Origin: Candidatus Nanoarchaeia archaeon
Lineage (GTDB): Archaea; Nanobdellota; Nanobdellia; Woesearchaeales; WJIZ01
Reading direction: 5' to 3'
DNA length: 64,000 nucleotides
NCBI GenBank assembly: GCA_028279765.1
Contig: JANQND010000009.1
Span: 1 to 64,000, forward strand
Part shown: positions 18,860 to 28,468 of the stretch, piece after piece
How the letters are laid out: each line of letters begins with the position of its first letter
How positions within the stretch are numbered: position 1 is the stretch's first letter
Translations under genes and position numbers: made by a program
Notes under the pieces: model-generated
What the model saw: only the letters and a program-made list of their open reading frames with translations
Told to the model about the DNA's origin: nothing
Databases searched by the model: none

Positions 18860-19813
18860 TTAGAGTGCGCCGAACCGCGAATAAATAACCAATTCAGAGA
18901 TGGAAAGCAGCGCAATCAGCAGCACGATATAATACGTAGTATTCAGCTTCACATGAATGGTCTCTAAAGTCGCCTGTTGAAACGAAGAGCGAAGCTCATC
19001 AATAGAGGAAATTTTGTAGGCCTTTCCGTCAGTGCTGTTTGAGAGTTCTTCCAGCTTTGTGAAATTAAGCTCAAGGGTTTGATAGAAATCCCTGAATTCC
19101 TCATCAATTACTCTATTTTCACTCTCCCTGCTTCCAATACCAAAAATGTCAATTTGAACACCAAGGCTATTTGCCCTGGCAATAGTCAGTTTCTCGACAT
19201 CATCCGCTCCGTCTGTAAACAGCAGTACAGTACGATTCAGATCACTGCGCTCGAGCTGGTCGAGAGCAGTGTTCAGGGCAAAATCAAGATTGGTTCCACT
19301 CTCTGCATAGTCTATGCTGATCTCTTCTATCTCATCCTGGATAGTCAACTTATCATGACTGAGTGGGAGGGAAGATGTTACTGTGCTTGTAAAAGCAATA
19401 AAACCAACTCTGGTACTGTTAGGCAATGCTCTAAGCCATTCTCTGGAAATAGTCTTTGCAGCCGTAAGCCTGTTGGGATTAAAATCTGTCTTCGACATGC
19501 TTGATGAAGAGTCAATGAGCAGCACATAGTCTCGATCGCTTGAAAGCTGTTGCTTTCTAAGTTCTATAGACTCTGTTGCGGTAAGAAACAAGAGGCACAC
19601 TATGCCTACTTTAATGACAAGTATGAGTGGGCTGGGTGAAAATCGCTTGAAGCCATGCACACGCTCAAGCGTCTTGATATTCCCAAACAAAGTAGCCCTT
19701 CTTCTGCGCATTCTTGCCATAAAATAATAGGCAAACACGGTAAGGCCGATGAGCAATAACAGCAGGAGCGAACTTCTCAATGGGTTGTTGAACTGCACGA
19801 TATACGAGAACAA
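18860..19813 (-). CDS. VWA-domain membrane protein (BatA-like)
   Basis: 317 residues. Two N-terminal helices (about 15-33 and 62-80), a von Willebrand A domain (about 95-275) and a C-terminal helix (about 292-312). The metal-site motif DSSSS is at 101-105, with the later Thr and Asp positions in SGTNLD and LLFTDGADD. This is the BatA/aerotolerance layout found with MoxR ATPases and DUF58 proteins. It follows the DUF58 gene by 8 bp on the same strand, so the three genes form one operon. MoxR-VWA systems act as chaperones that insert cofactors or remodel protein complexes; the client here is unknown. Confidence 0.85.
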   Translation of the reverse strand: MFSYIVQFNNPLRSSLLLLLLIGLTVFAYYFMARMRRRRATLFGNIKTLERVHGFKRFSPSPLILVIKVGIVCLLFLTATESIELRKQQLSSDRDYVLLIDSSSSMSKTDFNPNRLTAAKTISREWLRALPNSTRVGFIAFTSTVTSSLPLSHDKLTIQDEIEEISIDYAESGTNLDFALNTALDQLERSDLNRTVLLFTDGADDVEKLTIARANSLGVQIDIFGIGSRESENRVIDEEFRDFYQTLELNFTKLEELSNSTDGKAYKISSIDELRSSFQQATLETIHVKLNTTYYIVLLIALLSISELVIYSRFGAL

Positions 19814-19821
19814 GGTGAAGT

Positions 19822-20730
19822 TTACGATATGATCACCTCTTCTGAGCCAAGGGCCTTGATGAATTCTTTTCCGAAATCCTCGCCCGGCTTAATCATAAAA
19901 AAAAGCTGATTATACTGTCTGAATGACTCCCTTATTTTCTGTATCTGCCTTTTGTTGAGAAGTTCATACTCCTCGCGTATCCTCTCAAAATCAGTAAGGT
20001 ACAACTCTTCATTTTCCAGCCCTTTCAAATACATCCGGCCTACATGAGCAGGAATGCTGATATCAAGAGGGTCTCGCAGCATAATGCCGTACACCTTGGA
20101 AAAATGAGAGGAGAGCTCGGGCAAAAAACTCTCTACATCAGTATCAATGAAGTCCGAGACAATAAAAATAATGGAATTCTCATCATAATTTCGAAGAAGA
20201 TCCATGGTCATCTTATTCCAGTCTTTTTTCCCTCCATAATTCTTCTTGTCAGTGAGGTGTGACATCTGCTTATAAAATTCAGGACTGGGGTCTGTAACGA
20301 TCTGGGCTCTCTCAGAATGCATGCAAATTGCTACATCATCCCCGGCATCAATGGCAGCATACATTAATACCCCGGCAATCATCGCAGCAAACTCATTCTT
20401 TGTAGATTTTGTAGTGCCAAGAAGCATCGTATCGGAGACATCGACAGCAACGACAATATCGAAATGCCGCTCTTCCTTGAATGTGCGCAGGTACAAAACT
20501 CCGGTACGGGCATTTTTTTTCCAGTCTATTCGGCGCGGATCTGCTCCGGGATAATACTCACGGATACGGTCAAATTCAAGTCCCTTACCGGAAACTAACT
20601 GGTAATAAATAAGGTTAAGCCGAAAGTATTCTTTTAACCACATAGAATTGACGATTGTCTCATGTACCAAGGTACTAAAATCATGCATATTAACAACAAT
20701 ATCTTCAGAAACCGAAGCCTTCTTTTTCAT
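19822..20730 (-). CDS. DUF58 family protein
   Basis: 302 residues from the ATG at 20730, chosen because GGAGGGAGAGG lies just ahead of it; the longer frame from 20763 would overlap the MoxR stop. The DUF58 signature is clear: REYYPGADPRRIDWKKNARTG at about 60-80, followed by a VWA-like fold with VDVSDTM (110-116) and a later IFIVSDFIDTD. It is the middle gene of a MoxR-DUF58-VWA operon and probably works as adaptor or substrate-binding partner of the ATPase. It lacks membrane helices, unlike the VWA partner. Confidence 0.85.
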   Translation of the reverse strand: MKKKASVSEDIVVNMHDFSTLVHETIVNSMWLKEYFRLNLIYYQLVSGKGLEFDRIREYYPGADPRRIDWKKNARTGVLYLRTFKEERHFDIVVAVDVSDTMLLGTTKSTKNEFAAMIAGVLMYAAIDAGDDVAICMHSERAQIVTDPSPEFYKQMSHLTDKKNYGGKKDWNKMTMDLLRNYDENSIIFIVSDFIDTDVESFLPELSSHFSKVYGIMLRDPLDISIPAHVGRMYLKGLENEELYLTDFERIREEYELLNKRQIQKIRESFRQYNQLFFMIKPGEDFGKEFIKALGSEEVIIS

Positions 20731-20752
20731 CTTCAAGCTCCCTCTCCCTCCA

Positions 20753-22351
20753 TCAAAGCGCATTAATTTTAGTGAGAATCTCTTCTACAACTTTATCCGA
20801 GGAGATATTATGTGCCTTGCCCTTAAAATTAAGTGAGACGCGGTGGCGCAGAATGGAAGGTGCAATAGCAGCGACATCCTCAGGCATAACATAATTTCTT
20901 CCCTGGGTGATTGCCTGAGCCTTTGCAGCAATTCCAAGGTAGATAGTTGCTCTCGGCCCGGCACCATACTCTACAAATTGATATCCTTCAATGCCCTTGT
21001 TTATTCCTCGAGTAGCCTCAATAATATCAAGGATATATTCACGTATACGATCAGAAATATAAACTTCTTTTACCAGTTTTTGCAATTCGATAAGCCCCTT
21101 CTTACCGATGACGGGCCTTATCTTATCCTTCAATTTTCCCTTTGTAGTAGCATTCTCAGTGATAATGATTTTCTCATGCCTGCGCTCAGGATACTTGAGA
21201 TCTACCTTAAACATGAACCGATCGAGTACGGCTTCAGGAAGAGCGTAGGTCCCTTTATTTTCAAGGGGGTTTTGGGTAGCAAGAACAAGAAATGGCCGGT
21301 CAAGGATGAATTCTTCCACATCAATATTTATCTTCTTTTCCTGCATTGCTTCCATGAGGGCAGCGTGCGTCTTTGGCGGAGCCCGGTTGATCTCATCGGC
21401 AAGCACAAAATTAGCGAAAATAGGCCCTTTTATAGTAACGAATGTCGAGTTCTTGGGATTGTAGATTTGTCCACCGATAACATCAGTAGGTAGGAGGTCA
21501 GGAAGGAACTGAATCCGGCTAAACGTAGTATCTGAGAATACCGCGCGCAGCACCTCGACCAGCAGGGACTTTGCAAGACCGGGAACTCCTTCAAGGAGGC
21601 AGTGCGCATCACACATCAGTGCAAGAAGTACCTTATCAACCACATCTTCCTGGCCGATAAATACCTTGTTCACCTCTTTCTTAATGTCTGAGATTACCTT
21701 TGCATAGCGCTGGGCATCTGCTTCTGTTACCGAGCTGTTCTGTCCGTTGAGGCTGCCAAGATTTATTTTTCCTTTTTCTTCCGCTGCTTTTCTCTCTTCG
21801 GCTGCCGGATCTTCTTTCTCCTCCCCGGAATCCTCTGCTGGCGCAAAAGGTGATTGAGAGGGTGAACCCAACTCACTATCAAGCATCTCTGAATCAAGGC
21901 TGCTCAAACCACCTTCAACAAAAGTGTTGTTCTCATCAGTACTGCTAGCATCAACTTCACCACCGGTCTGAACTGAAGCCTTAGGCACTGCAGTATCACC
22001 TGAAGAAGAAACGATCTCGCTTTGTTTATCATCAACAGATACACTCCCTTCGCTGCCTTGTTCACCTCCTGCTTCTTTCGTGAACGTATATGCTTCAAGG
22101 GCTGCAATAAGCGCATCCTTCGTATCAAATTTCATGGCAAACTGGCCAAGAATAGGGTTTTGAAGCGAAGTAGCGATCCAGGTAGCAAAATCATGCTTAT
22201 GTGAAGAGACAAAAGAATGAAAGGTATGTTCATCAAGGCTTCTGAGCTTACTGATCAACGAAGAAAGAGAAGTAACCTTTTCACCATCATGAAAAATAAA
22301 TGGTTCGCTCGAAGACTGCAGCGATTGATTGCCCATATCATCAGATATCAT
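20753..22351 (-). CDS. MoxR-family AAA+ ATPase with N-terminal helical extension
   Basis: 532 residues, long for a MoxR protein (usually about 320). The ATPase core occupies about 210-532: Walker A GVPGLAKS (255-262), Walker B VLADEINRAPPKTHAALMEAM (from 316), sensor LATQNP, and the C-terminal lid RHRVSLNFKG. Residues 30-90 form an extra helical domain (FHSFVSSHKHDFATWIATSL) resembling the small 'H...DFa.WI' domain (DUF5752-like) seen in other archaeal proteins; residues 95-200 are an acidic, Ser-rich linker. It heads the operon with the DUF58 gene overlapping its stop. The extension may recruit the complex to a partner; that is inference. Confidence 0.85.
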   Translation of the reverse strand: MISDDMGNQSLQSSSEPFIFHDGEKVTSLSSLISKLRSLDEHTFHSFVSSHKHDFATWIATSLQNPILGQFAMKFDTKDALIAALEAYTFTKEAGGEQGSEGSVSVDDKQSEIVSSSGDTAVPKASVQTGGEVDASSTDENNTFVEGGLSSLDSEMLDSELGSPSQSPFAPAEDSGEEKEDPAAEERKAAEEKGKINLGSLNGQNSSVTEADAQRYAKVISDIKKEVNKVFIGQEDVVDKVLLALMCDAHCLLEGVPGLAKSLLVEVLRAVFSDTTFSRIQFLPDLLPTDVIGGQIYNPKNSTFVTIKGPIFANFVLADEINRAPPKTHAALMEAMQEKKINIDVEEFILDRPFLVLATQNPLENKGTYALPEAVLDRFMFKVDLKYPERRHEKIIITENATTKGKLKDKIRPVIGKKGLIELQKLVKEVYISDRIREYILDIIEATRGINKGIEGYQFVEYGAGPRATIYLGIAAKAQAITQGRNYVMPEDVAAIAPSILRHRVSLNFKGKAHNISSDKVVEEILTKINAL

Positions 22352-22591
22352 TGTCTAGTTTATACCACCTATTTTTTGAAAGAGAGGGATAAATATCTCA
22401 AGATAAGGATAAAACAGAATGTTGAGCTTTTTAAGTCTTTCTTTTTCAAATCAAGGCACATTGCAGTAGCGGTAACGGAGTAGGAAGAGTAGGGAACACC
22501 TGAAGTAATTACGAGTTAATCACGAGTATTACCGTACTTTCTGATTACAGACATCAAAAAGTATTTATTCATAGGAGTCTTTAGGGGTTAT

Positions 22592-23770
22592 ATGCGAGCT
22601 GAGAAAAAATTTGATCCTCTGGACAAGAAGCAGGCATTGCATCTCAAAGCAAAGAGCATCGAGAAAGACTTTTTCGGATCATCACCTGCGCCATTTATTG
22701 GAAGATTTGGGTATCCGCAGGTAAATGTAGGATTGCTTGCACCGCCTCAGCTCAAAGAGAACACCTGGGAGTATGATGCGCCGAGGCACTGGGCAAAACA
22801 AAATTATTCTATCTCCAGGGTAGTTGAGTTGAGGTCTGAGCTAATCAATTCACGTACAAAATCCCATGTAAGAGCGCAGGAAAAGATACTTGATATAGCA
22901 AAGCAGGTAGGGATGGCATCAAGGTCAGTAGACCTTGAGATTCACTTGAAAGGCAAGCCACGGTTCAGGCTTAATACGGATATGTATGCTGCACCAAGAG
23001 GGCCGAACGCCGAGTTGCAGAAAGCGCAGATTACCTCTAACCCAAAAATTCATACCAAAGTAGACAAAGTAGTGGATGATACCGATCTCAAAGCAGCAGA
23101 TGCAATCAACTATCTTTATCGGAATCATTTTGATGAAAACGACCTCTCCAAACTCTTATCTGTCGGAACACTTGGACTGAAAAAAAACCGAAAGTTGGTT
23201 CCAACCAGATGGAGTATCACAGCAGCAGATGATACGATTGGAAAGGCCCTCATCTCAAAAATTAAGGATTTCCCGGAATCCGGCTATGAATTATACCAGG
23301 GAAGCTACCTTGGGAACCATTATTTCATCTTATTATTTCCTGACTCCTGGCAATATGAATTGTTTGAAACCTACGTCGGAGAAGAAAAAAGGAATCTTAA
23401 ATATATGTCCGATTACGAATCCTTCAAGGGAAGGAAAGATTACGCACAAAGTACTGCCGGAGGATATTACACCGTAAGGCTGGCAATAGCAGAGCACCTT
23501 CAGAAAATGAAAAGGCAGGCATCAGTTCTTGCTATTCGAATTATAACACCTGAATACAGCACTCCATTAGGCGTTTGGGTCACCAGAGAGGCAGTTCGTG
23601 GCGCTATGAAAAATAAGCCCCTGACCTTCTCTGACAGGGAACTGATGGTCAAATACACTCTTTCATTGATTCAAAAGAAGTTTGGTGCAGCGGTTAATGG
23701 GATGATCAGCCAAAGTATATTGCTCAAAGAGCTCTCCACGCAGCGAAAACTCTCTCAGTTTATGGCTTGA
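22592..23770 (+). CDS. nreA: NreA-type DNA repair protein with PCNA-binding tail
   Basis: 392 residues, with AGGGGTT ahead of the ATG. The protein matches the archaeal Nre family (two conserved Nre domains): an N-terminal part with FIGRFGYPQVNVGLLAPP and the conserved SRVVELRSELINSRTKSHV, and a C-terminal part with LGNHYFILLFPDSWQYELFE and the 'P.GVWVTREAVR' block. The last residues, QRKLSQFM, fit a PIP box (Q-x-x-L-x-x-F-M), which in Haloferax NreA mediates contact with the PCNA clamp and is needed after DNA damage. No N-terminal zinc-finger cysteines are seen. Transcribed alone, divergent from the MoxR operon. Confidence 0.85.
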   Translation: MRAEKKFDPLDKKQALHLKAKSIEKDFFGSSPAPFIGRFGYPQVNVGLLAPPQLKENTWEYDAPRHWAKQNYSISRVVELRSELINSRTKSHVRAQEKILDIAKQVGMASRSVDLEIHLKGKPRFRLNTDMYAAPRGPNAELQKAQITSNPKIHTKVDKVVDDTDLKAADAINYLYRNHFDENDLSKLLSVGTLGLKKNRKLVPTRWSITAADDTIGKALISKIKDFPESGYELYQGSYLGNHYFILLFPDSWQYELFETYVGEEKRNLKYMSDYESFKGRKDYAQSTAGGYYTVRLAIAEHLQKMKRQASVLAIRIITPEYSTPLGVWVTREAVRGAMKNKPLTFSDRELMVKYTLSLIQKKFGAAVNGMISQSILLKELSTQRKLSQFMA

Positions 23771-23867
23771 AATAACTTGCCGGGAACTTGCAAGGAAAAT
23801 TCAGAAAAAAAATTTAGAAAAACTATAAAAAATAGTAATCAGCTGCAGATAGGAAAAGCAAACAAAA

Positions 23868-24590
23868 ATGACTTTTAAAACTTCTTTGAAAAAGCTTGAG
23901 CAGGAGATGAAACATGTAGATCAGGAATCCTTTACAGTAAAGCCCACGGTTACTGACTTCAGGCAAAAGAAAAAATTATATCACTTCAACTCCTTTCTCT
24001 CAGCAGCAAGGCAGCTCATCGATACCGATGTTGAGCATCTTAAAAAGGACAATCTCTCGCTGATGCATCAACTCAAAGCGCAACTTAGCGCCTTCAGGGA
24101 TAAGCTCAATAATCAGGATATGGAAGGAATGAAAAAAACCCTTGCACAATTAATCGTACTTGAAAACAAAATAATCTACCCTACCTCTGAAGGAAAGATA
24201 AGTTTCAGGCTGCCGTCTCTTCCGGCAGAAATAAGAGAGGAGATGAACATTGATCTGAGAGAATTGCAGAAGTGTTTTCAAACAGAATGCTATCGGGCAG
24301 CAGTTATCCTCTGTGGGAGGCTTCTGGAGACTGCCCTGCACAGAAAATATTATGAAGTTACCAAAAATGACTTATTAGAAAAAAGCCCGGGCATCGGGCT
24401 TGGAAATCTGGTAGCAAAACTGCATGACAAAAATATTCTGCTGGATCCTGCCATCAAGCAGCAGATTCATCTCATAAACCAGGTTCGTATTTATTCAGTT
24501 CATAAAAAACAGCACACCTTCTCACCAAACAAGGACCAAACACATGCGATCATACTCTACACGCTGGACATCATAAGAAACCTATTTTGA
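23868..24590 (+). CDS. helical protein with DUF4145-like C-terminal domain
   Basis: 240 residues. The N-terminal two fifths are charged and helical, likely coiled coil. The C-terminal half (about 128-240) has the pattern ELQKCFQTECYRAAVILCGRLLETALHRKYY ... INQVRIYSVHKK ... ILYTLDIIRNLF, similar to DUF4145 domains (acidic-helix, 'aavilcgrlLE', then 'iR...vH'), which often accompany defence or nuclease genes. A TATA-like ACTATAAAAAAT lies at 23822-23833. The 3' end overlaps the convergent TPR gene by 9 bp. Role unknown. Confidence 0.55.
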   Translation: MTFKTSLKKLEQEMKHVDQESFTVKPTVTDFRQKKKLYHFNSFLSAARQLIDTDVEHLKKDNLSLMHQLKAQLSAFRDKLNNQDMEGMKKTLAQLIVLENKIIYPTSEGKISFRLPSLPAEIREEMNIDLRELQKCFQTECYRAAVILCGRLLETALHRKYYEVTKNDLLEKSPGIGLGNLVAKLHDKNILLDPAIKQQIHLINQVRIYSVHKKQHTFSPNKDQTHAIILYTLDIIRNLF

Positions 24591-25103
24591 CATTGTTGAG
24601 GTTTTAATACTCTCAAACAAAGTGCTATTCTCATAATTCTCCCTTTTTTTACATTTTTTGTAGCTTTTCTTTGCATCTCCTTCCCGCCCAAGTAATTCCA
24701 TCATATATCCCCGATAATACCACAAATCGCTCTCCTGCGGTTCGGCGAGCAGCCCTCTCTCAAAACACTTCACCGCCTTTTGCAGCAGGTTCTTCTTTCC
24801 GAAAAGAGAAAGCAAAAAATCCCTCACGACATTTTTCTCATAAAAAAAATACAGGGTTTTGCCCATGTCAAGATAGATTTTGGTATCATTCGGACGAAAC
24901 CGGATAGCAAGCTCGAATTCTTCCATACTGGGTCGCAATTTCACAAGCCGTGCAAAACACAGGGCACGATAATGGTGCACAATGCTCTCCTCATAATTCC
25001 CAATGTTTTTAACGTCGATCAGGGAGAACACCTTGAGCGCACTCTTATAACGCTTATCAATATAGAGCGTTTTTCCTTTTGAGAAGAGTGCAGCTTCCTT
25101 CAT
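24582..25103 (-). CDS. TPR-repeat protein
   Basis: 173 residues from the ATG at 25103, ten bases after the MgtC stop; a longer frame to 25208 would overlap the MgtC gene by almost 100 bp. Tetratricopeptide-like helix pairs are visible: KSALKVFSLIDV, YRALCFARLVKLRPSMEEFELAIRFRPND, KAVKCFERGLLAEPQESDLWYYRGYMMELLG. The spacing of Tyr, Ala and Pro fits TPRs used for protein contacts. It probably shares a transcript with the MgtC-family gene upstream. The partner is unknown. Confidence 0.7.
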   Translation of the reverse strand: MKEAALFSKGKTLYIDKRYKSALKVFSLIDVKNIGNYEESIVHHYRALCFARLVKLRPSMEEFELAIRFRPNDTKIYLDMGKTLYFFYEKNVVRDFLLSLFGKKNLLQKAVKCFERGLLAEPQESDLWYYRGYMMELLGREGDAKKSYKKCKKRENYENSTLFESIKTSTMSK

Positions 25104-25113
25104 AAAAAGCCCA

Positions 25114-25539
25114 TTACGCTTTTCTCTTTTTAACTTTTGCCTCAACTGGATCATCAGCCTTTCTTTTAATAAGAAGAAGGTAGATAACCAGCGAGAATAC
25201 CATTGCAAGCAGATATTCTCCTATCCCGATAGAAAGGCCGACAATGGCCATGCCCCAGATAGTAGCTGCAGTAGTAATCCCCATGATGCTCCTTCCATGA
25301 GCAATAATTGATCCTGCCCCTAAAAAGCCGATGCCGGTGACCACACCTGCAAACATTCTGTCAACCGAATCGGGGAAATGAGTGCCTGCGATAATCACAA
25401 CCAGTGCTGAGCCGCCGCATACCATGGAGAGGGTTCTCATCCCCACTTGTTTGCCGGATAATTCCCGCTCAATGCCAACAATTGAGGCAACACCAATGGC
25501 GAGCAATAACCGTGCAATGTCAAGAAGCATGATTTCCAT
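25114..25539 (-). CDS. MgtC/SapB family membrane protein
   Basis: 141 residues. Four to five membrane helices with the MgtC core: ASIVGIERELSGKQVGMRT (about 18-36), where R-E-x3-K/H-x-A/V-G-x-R-T is the family mark, and the later GIGFLGAGSIIAHG (about 71-84) and ITTAATIW. In bacteria MgtC modulates P-type ATPase activity and growth in low magnesium; the role in archaea is not defined. A basic, soluble C-terminal tail (VKKRKA) is present. The TPR gene follows by 10 bp. Confidence 0.85.
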   Translation of the reverse strand: MEIMLLDIARLLLAIGVASIVGIERELSGKQVGMRTLSMVCGGSALVVIIAGTHFPDSVDRMFAGVVTGIGFLGAGSIIAHGRSIMGITTAATIWGMAIVGLSIGIGEYLLAMVFSLVIYLLLIKRKADDPVEAKVKKRKA

Positions 25540-25584
25540 ACCAGAACTATAGGCTTAACTATTTATAAACTTATCTCAATTTTC

Positions 25585-28122
25585 TTATGAGTCTTTTTTA
25601 GATCTTTTTCTGATCTCTTCAAGCTCTTTCTTGAAGCGGGAAAGAGTATTAAGAACATGTTCCCTCTGGGTCTTCAGAATCTCTGCAGTTTTTGCAAGGG
25701 CATCTCCCTCAAACGCCTTTAATACGCTAAGTTCCAGCTCCTTGGCATCAATCTCCTTTTTTTTCTTTACCGCTTTCTTAGCTTTCTTCCATTTTAAGAA
25801 GAGTTCTTCTGCGCGTAGGGGAACATACTCAATTCCAACCCCGAGCAGTGCGGAAGCCTCCCGCAAGATATCCGATACGTCTTCTCCCCTTTTCTTTGCC
25901 GCATTTCCAGCCGTAAAAGTAATTCTCACAACCCCATCCTGAATCTTGCTTGCCTTGATGATTTTTACTTCGCCAACTTCCCCTGTTCTGTTAAGGTGGG
26001 TTCCGCCGCATGCCTCAACATCAATGCCCTCAACATCTACGATGCGAATCTGCTTTCCGGGCACTGCTCCTCCCTGATAAAGCCGCATACCATACTTTTT
26101 TTCCGCATCACTGCGGGGAAGGAAAAACTTGTTGATGGGAATATCATCGCGCACGATCTCATTAACACGCTCCTCGATTTTTTTTAAGTCCTCTTCAGAG
26201 ATATTCTCATAATGAGTCACATCTAAATGCGCCTTATCGCGAGCCTTCTTTGCTCCAGACTGGTTGATATGGTTTCCCAAAATTTCTTTTGCAGCAGCAT
26301 TAACGATATGCGTAGCACTATGATGCTGGGCAAGCTGCCTGCGATGTTCCTCATCTACAGAAATAGTCACTAAGTCGCCCTCTTTGAAGGCAGGGACGTC
26401 CTGCAGGCGATGCACGATGATCGCGCCCTGCTTAAATATTTCTGCAGTCTTCTGTCCCTGCAGCTCTGCCAGGTCATGTAATTGTCCTCCTGATGTCGGG
26501 TATGCAACACTGCGATCAACAATGACATCATTTCCAATAATCTTCAAAACCCTTGCCTGGTTTTCCAATTGTAGATAATCATCAAAATATAACGCATCAG
26601 TTTCCGCTATCCCACTAAGGTCCAGTTTCTCTTCTTTTGTCGTTGCATGCGCCTGCTCCTGCTGCTCGTGTCGCTCTGCAACCTTAGCGTAAAAATTATC
26701 AGGGATTTCAATCTGCTGCCCCTGCTTTGCTGCCTCTTCCCTGATAAGCTCAGGTGAAATTCCATTGGAATCGTATAATTCGACAAGTTGATCTTCCGCA
26801 ATAGTCTTCCCCACGAGCTTTCCCACAATCTTGGATGTCTTAATTTTTGTTGCCTCGTACTTTTTCTTCTCCACATCCAGAATCTTCTTCACGTTTTCAA
26901 GATTCTCATTGAGTTCAGGGAAAAGAGGTTTCAAATACTCAGCATGCCATGAGCAAAGGTCATTCATTTCGACGTTCCAGTCGTACTTATCGATGAAGCT
27001 GAGAGCACGCCGAAGAATTACCCGCAAGTTATACCCACCGCCTACATTTGAAGGAAGAGCGCCATCACTAAGAGCAACAAGCAGGGAACGCGAATGCTCA
27101 GCAACAGAAAACAGTGCAGATTGAGGTACCACGATGCTGCGAAGCTCAGTCTTATCGACAGAGAGCCTGTCAGCAACATCCTGCCACACAGTATCAATAT
27201 TCTCTACCTCATCAACATTGAGATACGAAGAATACGGTAAGAACCGTGACATTAAATCACTTTGAGTCTTAATTCCGGTAAGCTCGAACATTTTTTTGCA
27301 AACCGTAGGAAAGGTAGTCTCATAAGAGGTAGCACTTCCTTTGGTGAACCAGGCATTACGCTCATGCCCCATGCCCATATCAAGCACCTTTAAGGGAAGC
27401 TCCTTATTTCCCGAGGGGGTTTGCTCATACATCATGTACACCTGATTGCCCAGCTCTAATCCCCTGCTGAAAAACTCCATACAGGGTCCAAAATTTCCAC
27501 CGCCGGCCCAGGCATCTTCATGGTAGGTAATCTCTTCCTTTGCAAGCCCCAGTCCTTTATGGCACCAGTTATGAATATCAGTGAAGTACTTTTTTTGCGA
27601 CCACTTCTCTTTACTATCAAACGCATGCTGCCCGATCATCACGAATCCGGTATAGTGCGATCCGGTAATCCCTACATTATCAATATCATTGAACCTCAGG
27701 GAAAATTGCGGAACAACCAAGGGGTTTGCAGGCGGCTCCACTTCTCCGGAAACAACAAACGGCTGAAAATCATAAATCGATGCCTGAACGAAATCAGTAT
27801 CATCCCTCCAGCGGGCCACAACCGGGTAACGGGGAATAGGAGTATAGCCCCATTTCGTAAATAATCTGGAAAATTCTTTCCATAGTTCAATATAATCCAT
27901 TTCTTTGGAAGCAGGAGATTTTCCGAAGAACTGAAAGCCTCCCGCGCAGGATGGGTCACCACAGTGGTCCTGATCCTCCTTTGCGGTCCAAAAGAAAGTG
28001 CCGCAGCTACATTGTTTTCTTATATACCCTTCTTCTTTGAGTACATCAACAGCGTAATATTTCTCATAATGTTTGGATGCTTCCTGCTTGAATTGTTTCT
28101 TGATTTCCTTATCCCCTGCCAT
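25585..28122 (-). CDS. alaS: alanyl-tRNA synthetase, archaeal type
   Basis: 845 residues, close to the archaeal AlaRS length. The N terminus carries an archaeal zinc-binding cluster (CSCG ... HCGDPSC, about 38-59) before the class II core (motif 2 near VPQFSLRFNDIDNVG; MEFFSRGLELGNQVYM). The editing domain has HHSATH (about 598-603) and the second metal site CGGTH (about 703-707). A lysine-rich C-terminal coiled domain follows (about 770-845). It attaches alanine to tRNA-Ala and clears mischarged serine. Lone gene, with gaps on both sides; the stop is 46 bp from the MgtC start. Confidence 0.97.
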   Translation of the reverse strand: MAGDKEIKKQFKQEASKHYEKYYAVDVLKEEGYIRKQCSCGTFFWTAKEDQDHCGDPSCAGGFQFFGKSPASKEMDYIELWKEFSRLFTKWGYTPIPRYPVVARWRDDTDFVQASIYDFQPFVVSGEVEPPANPLVVPQFSLRFNDIDNVGITGSHYTGFVMIGQHAFDSKEKWSQKKYFTDIHNWCHKGLGLAKEEITYHEDAWAGGGNFGPCMEFFSRGLELGNQVYMMYEQTPSGNKELPLKVLDMGMGHERNAWFTKGSATSYETTFPTVCKKMFELTGIKTQSDLMSRFLPYSSYLNVDEVENIDTVWQDVADRLSVDKTELRSIVVPQSALFSVAEHSRSLLVALSDGALPSNVGGGYNLRVILRRALSFIDKYDWNVEMNDLCSWHAEYLKPLFPELNENLENVKKILDVEKKKYEATKIKTSKIVGKLVGKTIAEDQLVELYDSNGISPELIREEAAKQGQQIEIPDNFYAKVAERHEQQEQAHATTKEEKLDLSGIAETDALYFDDYLQLENQARVLKIIGNDVIVDRSVAYPTSGGQLHDLAELQGQKTAEIFKQGAIIVHRLQDVPAFKEGDLVTISVDEEHRRQLAQHHSATHIVNAAAKEILGNHINQSGAKKARDKAHLDVTHYENISEEDLKKIEERVNEIVRDDIPINKFFLPRSDAEKKYGMRLYQGGAVPGKQIRIVDVEGIDVEACGGTHLNRTGEVGEVKIIKASKIQDGVVRITFTAGNAAKKRGEDVSDILREASALLGVGIEYVPLRAEELFLKWKKAKKAVKKKKEIDAKELELSVLKAFEGDALAKTAEILKTQREHVLNTLSRFKKELEEIRKRSKKDS

Positions 28123-28200
28123 ATCAGCCTAGAACCTGCTTCTTATTATTAAATATGTCGGAAATAGCGGAATTCAGGCAAGAGAAGAGATTTATTCTCT

Positions 28201-28332
28201 CTAGAACTCTTTTATTTTTTTATCTTTTACTTTTTTCTCAGCAATAGGAATATCAGAGTCTGGGTTAACTTCAGCAATTTCATCAAAGAGTTCCTCAAGC
28301 TTCTTTTTCGTTTTCTCAGAGTTATTGATCAT
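28201..28332 (-). CDS. small charged protein, 43 aa
   Basis: An ATG at 28332 opens 43 codons ending with TAG at 28201-28203, in an otherwise gene-free 346-bp gap. The product is MINNSEKTKKKLEELFDEIA followed by a proline/acidic stretch and a lysine-rich end (KVKDKKIKEF): a short amphipathic helix plus charged tail. AT-rich sequence with TATA-like stretches lies just upstream on the minus strand (28345-28362). No homologue recognised. It could be a small DNA- or ribosome-associated protein, or chance; coding preference (K/E-rich, no rare codons) favours a real gene. Confidence 0.45.
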   Translation of the reverse strand: MINNSEKTKKKLEELFDEIAEVNPDSDIPIAEKKVKDKKIKEF

Positions 28333-28468
28333 ACATTTACTATATTTTCAAATTATATTAATTTTTCTAAAGAACTCTTACTTTTTCGCTCTTTTGTTGT
28401 ATGAAGTATAGTTCTTTCTACTGGACAATGCAAAACTATAAAAACGATAGAATAGGTTGAAGAATTAG

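Noticed and set aside
24950-25208. Longer TPR protein beginning at 25208
   Set aside because: It would overlap the well-supported MgtC gene by almost 100 bp; the ATG at 25103 is just behind the MgtC stop.
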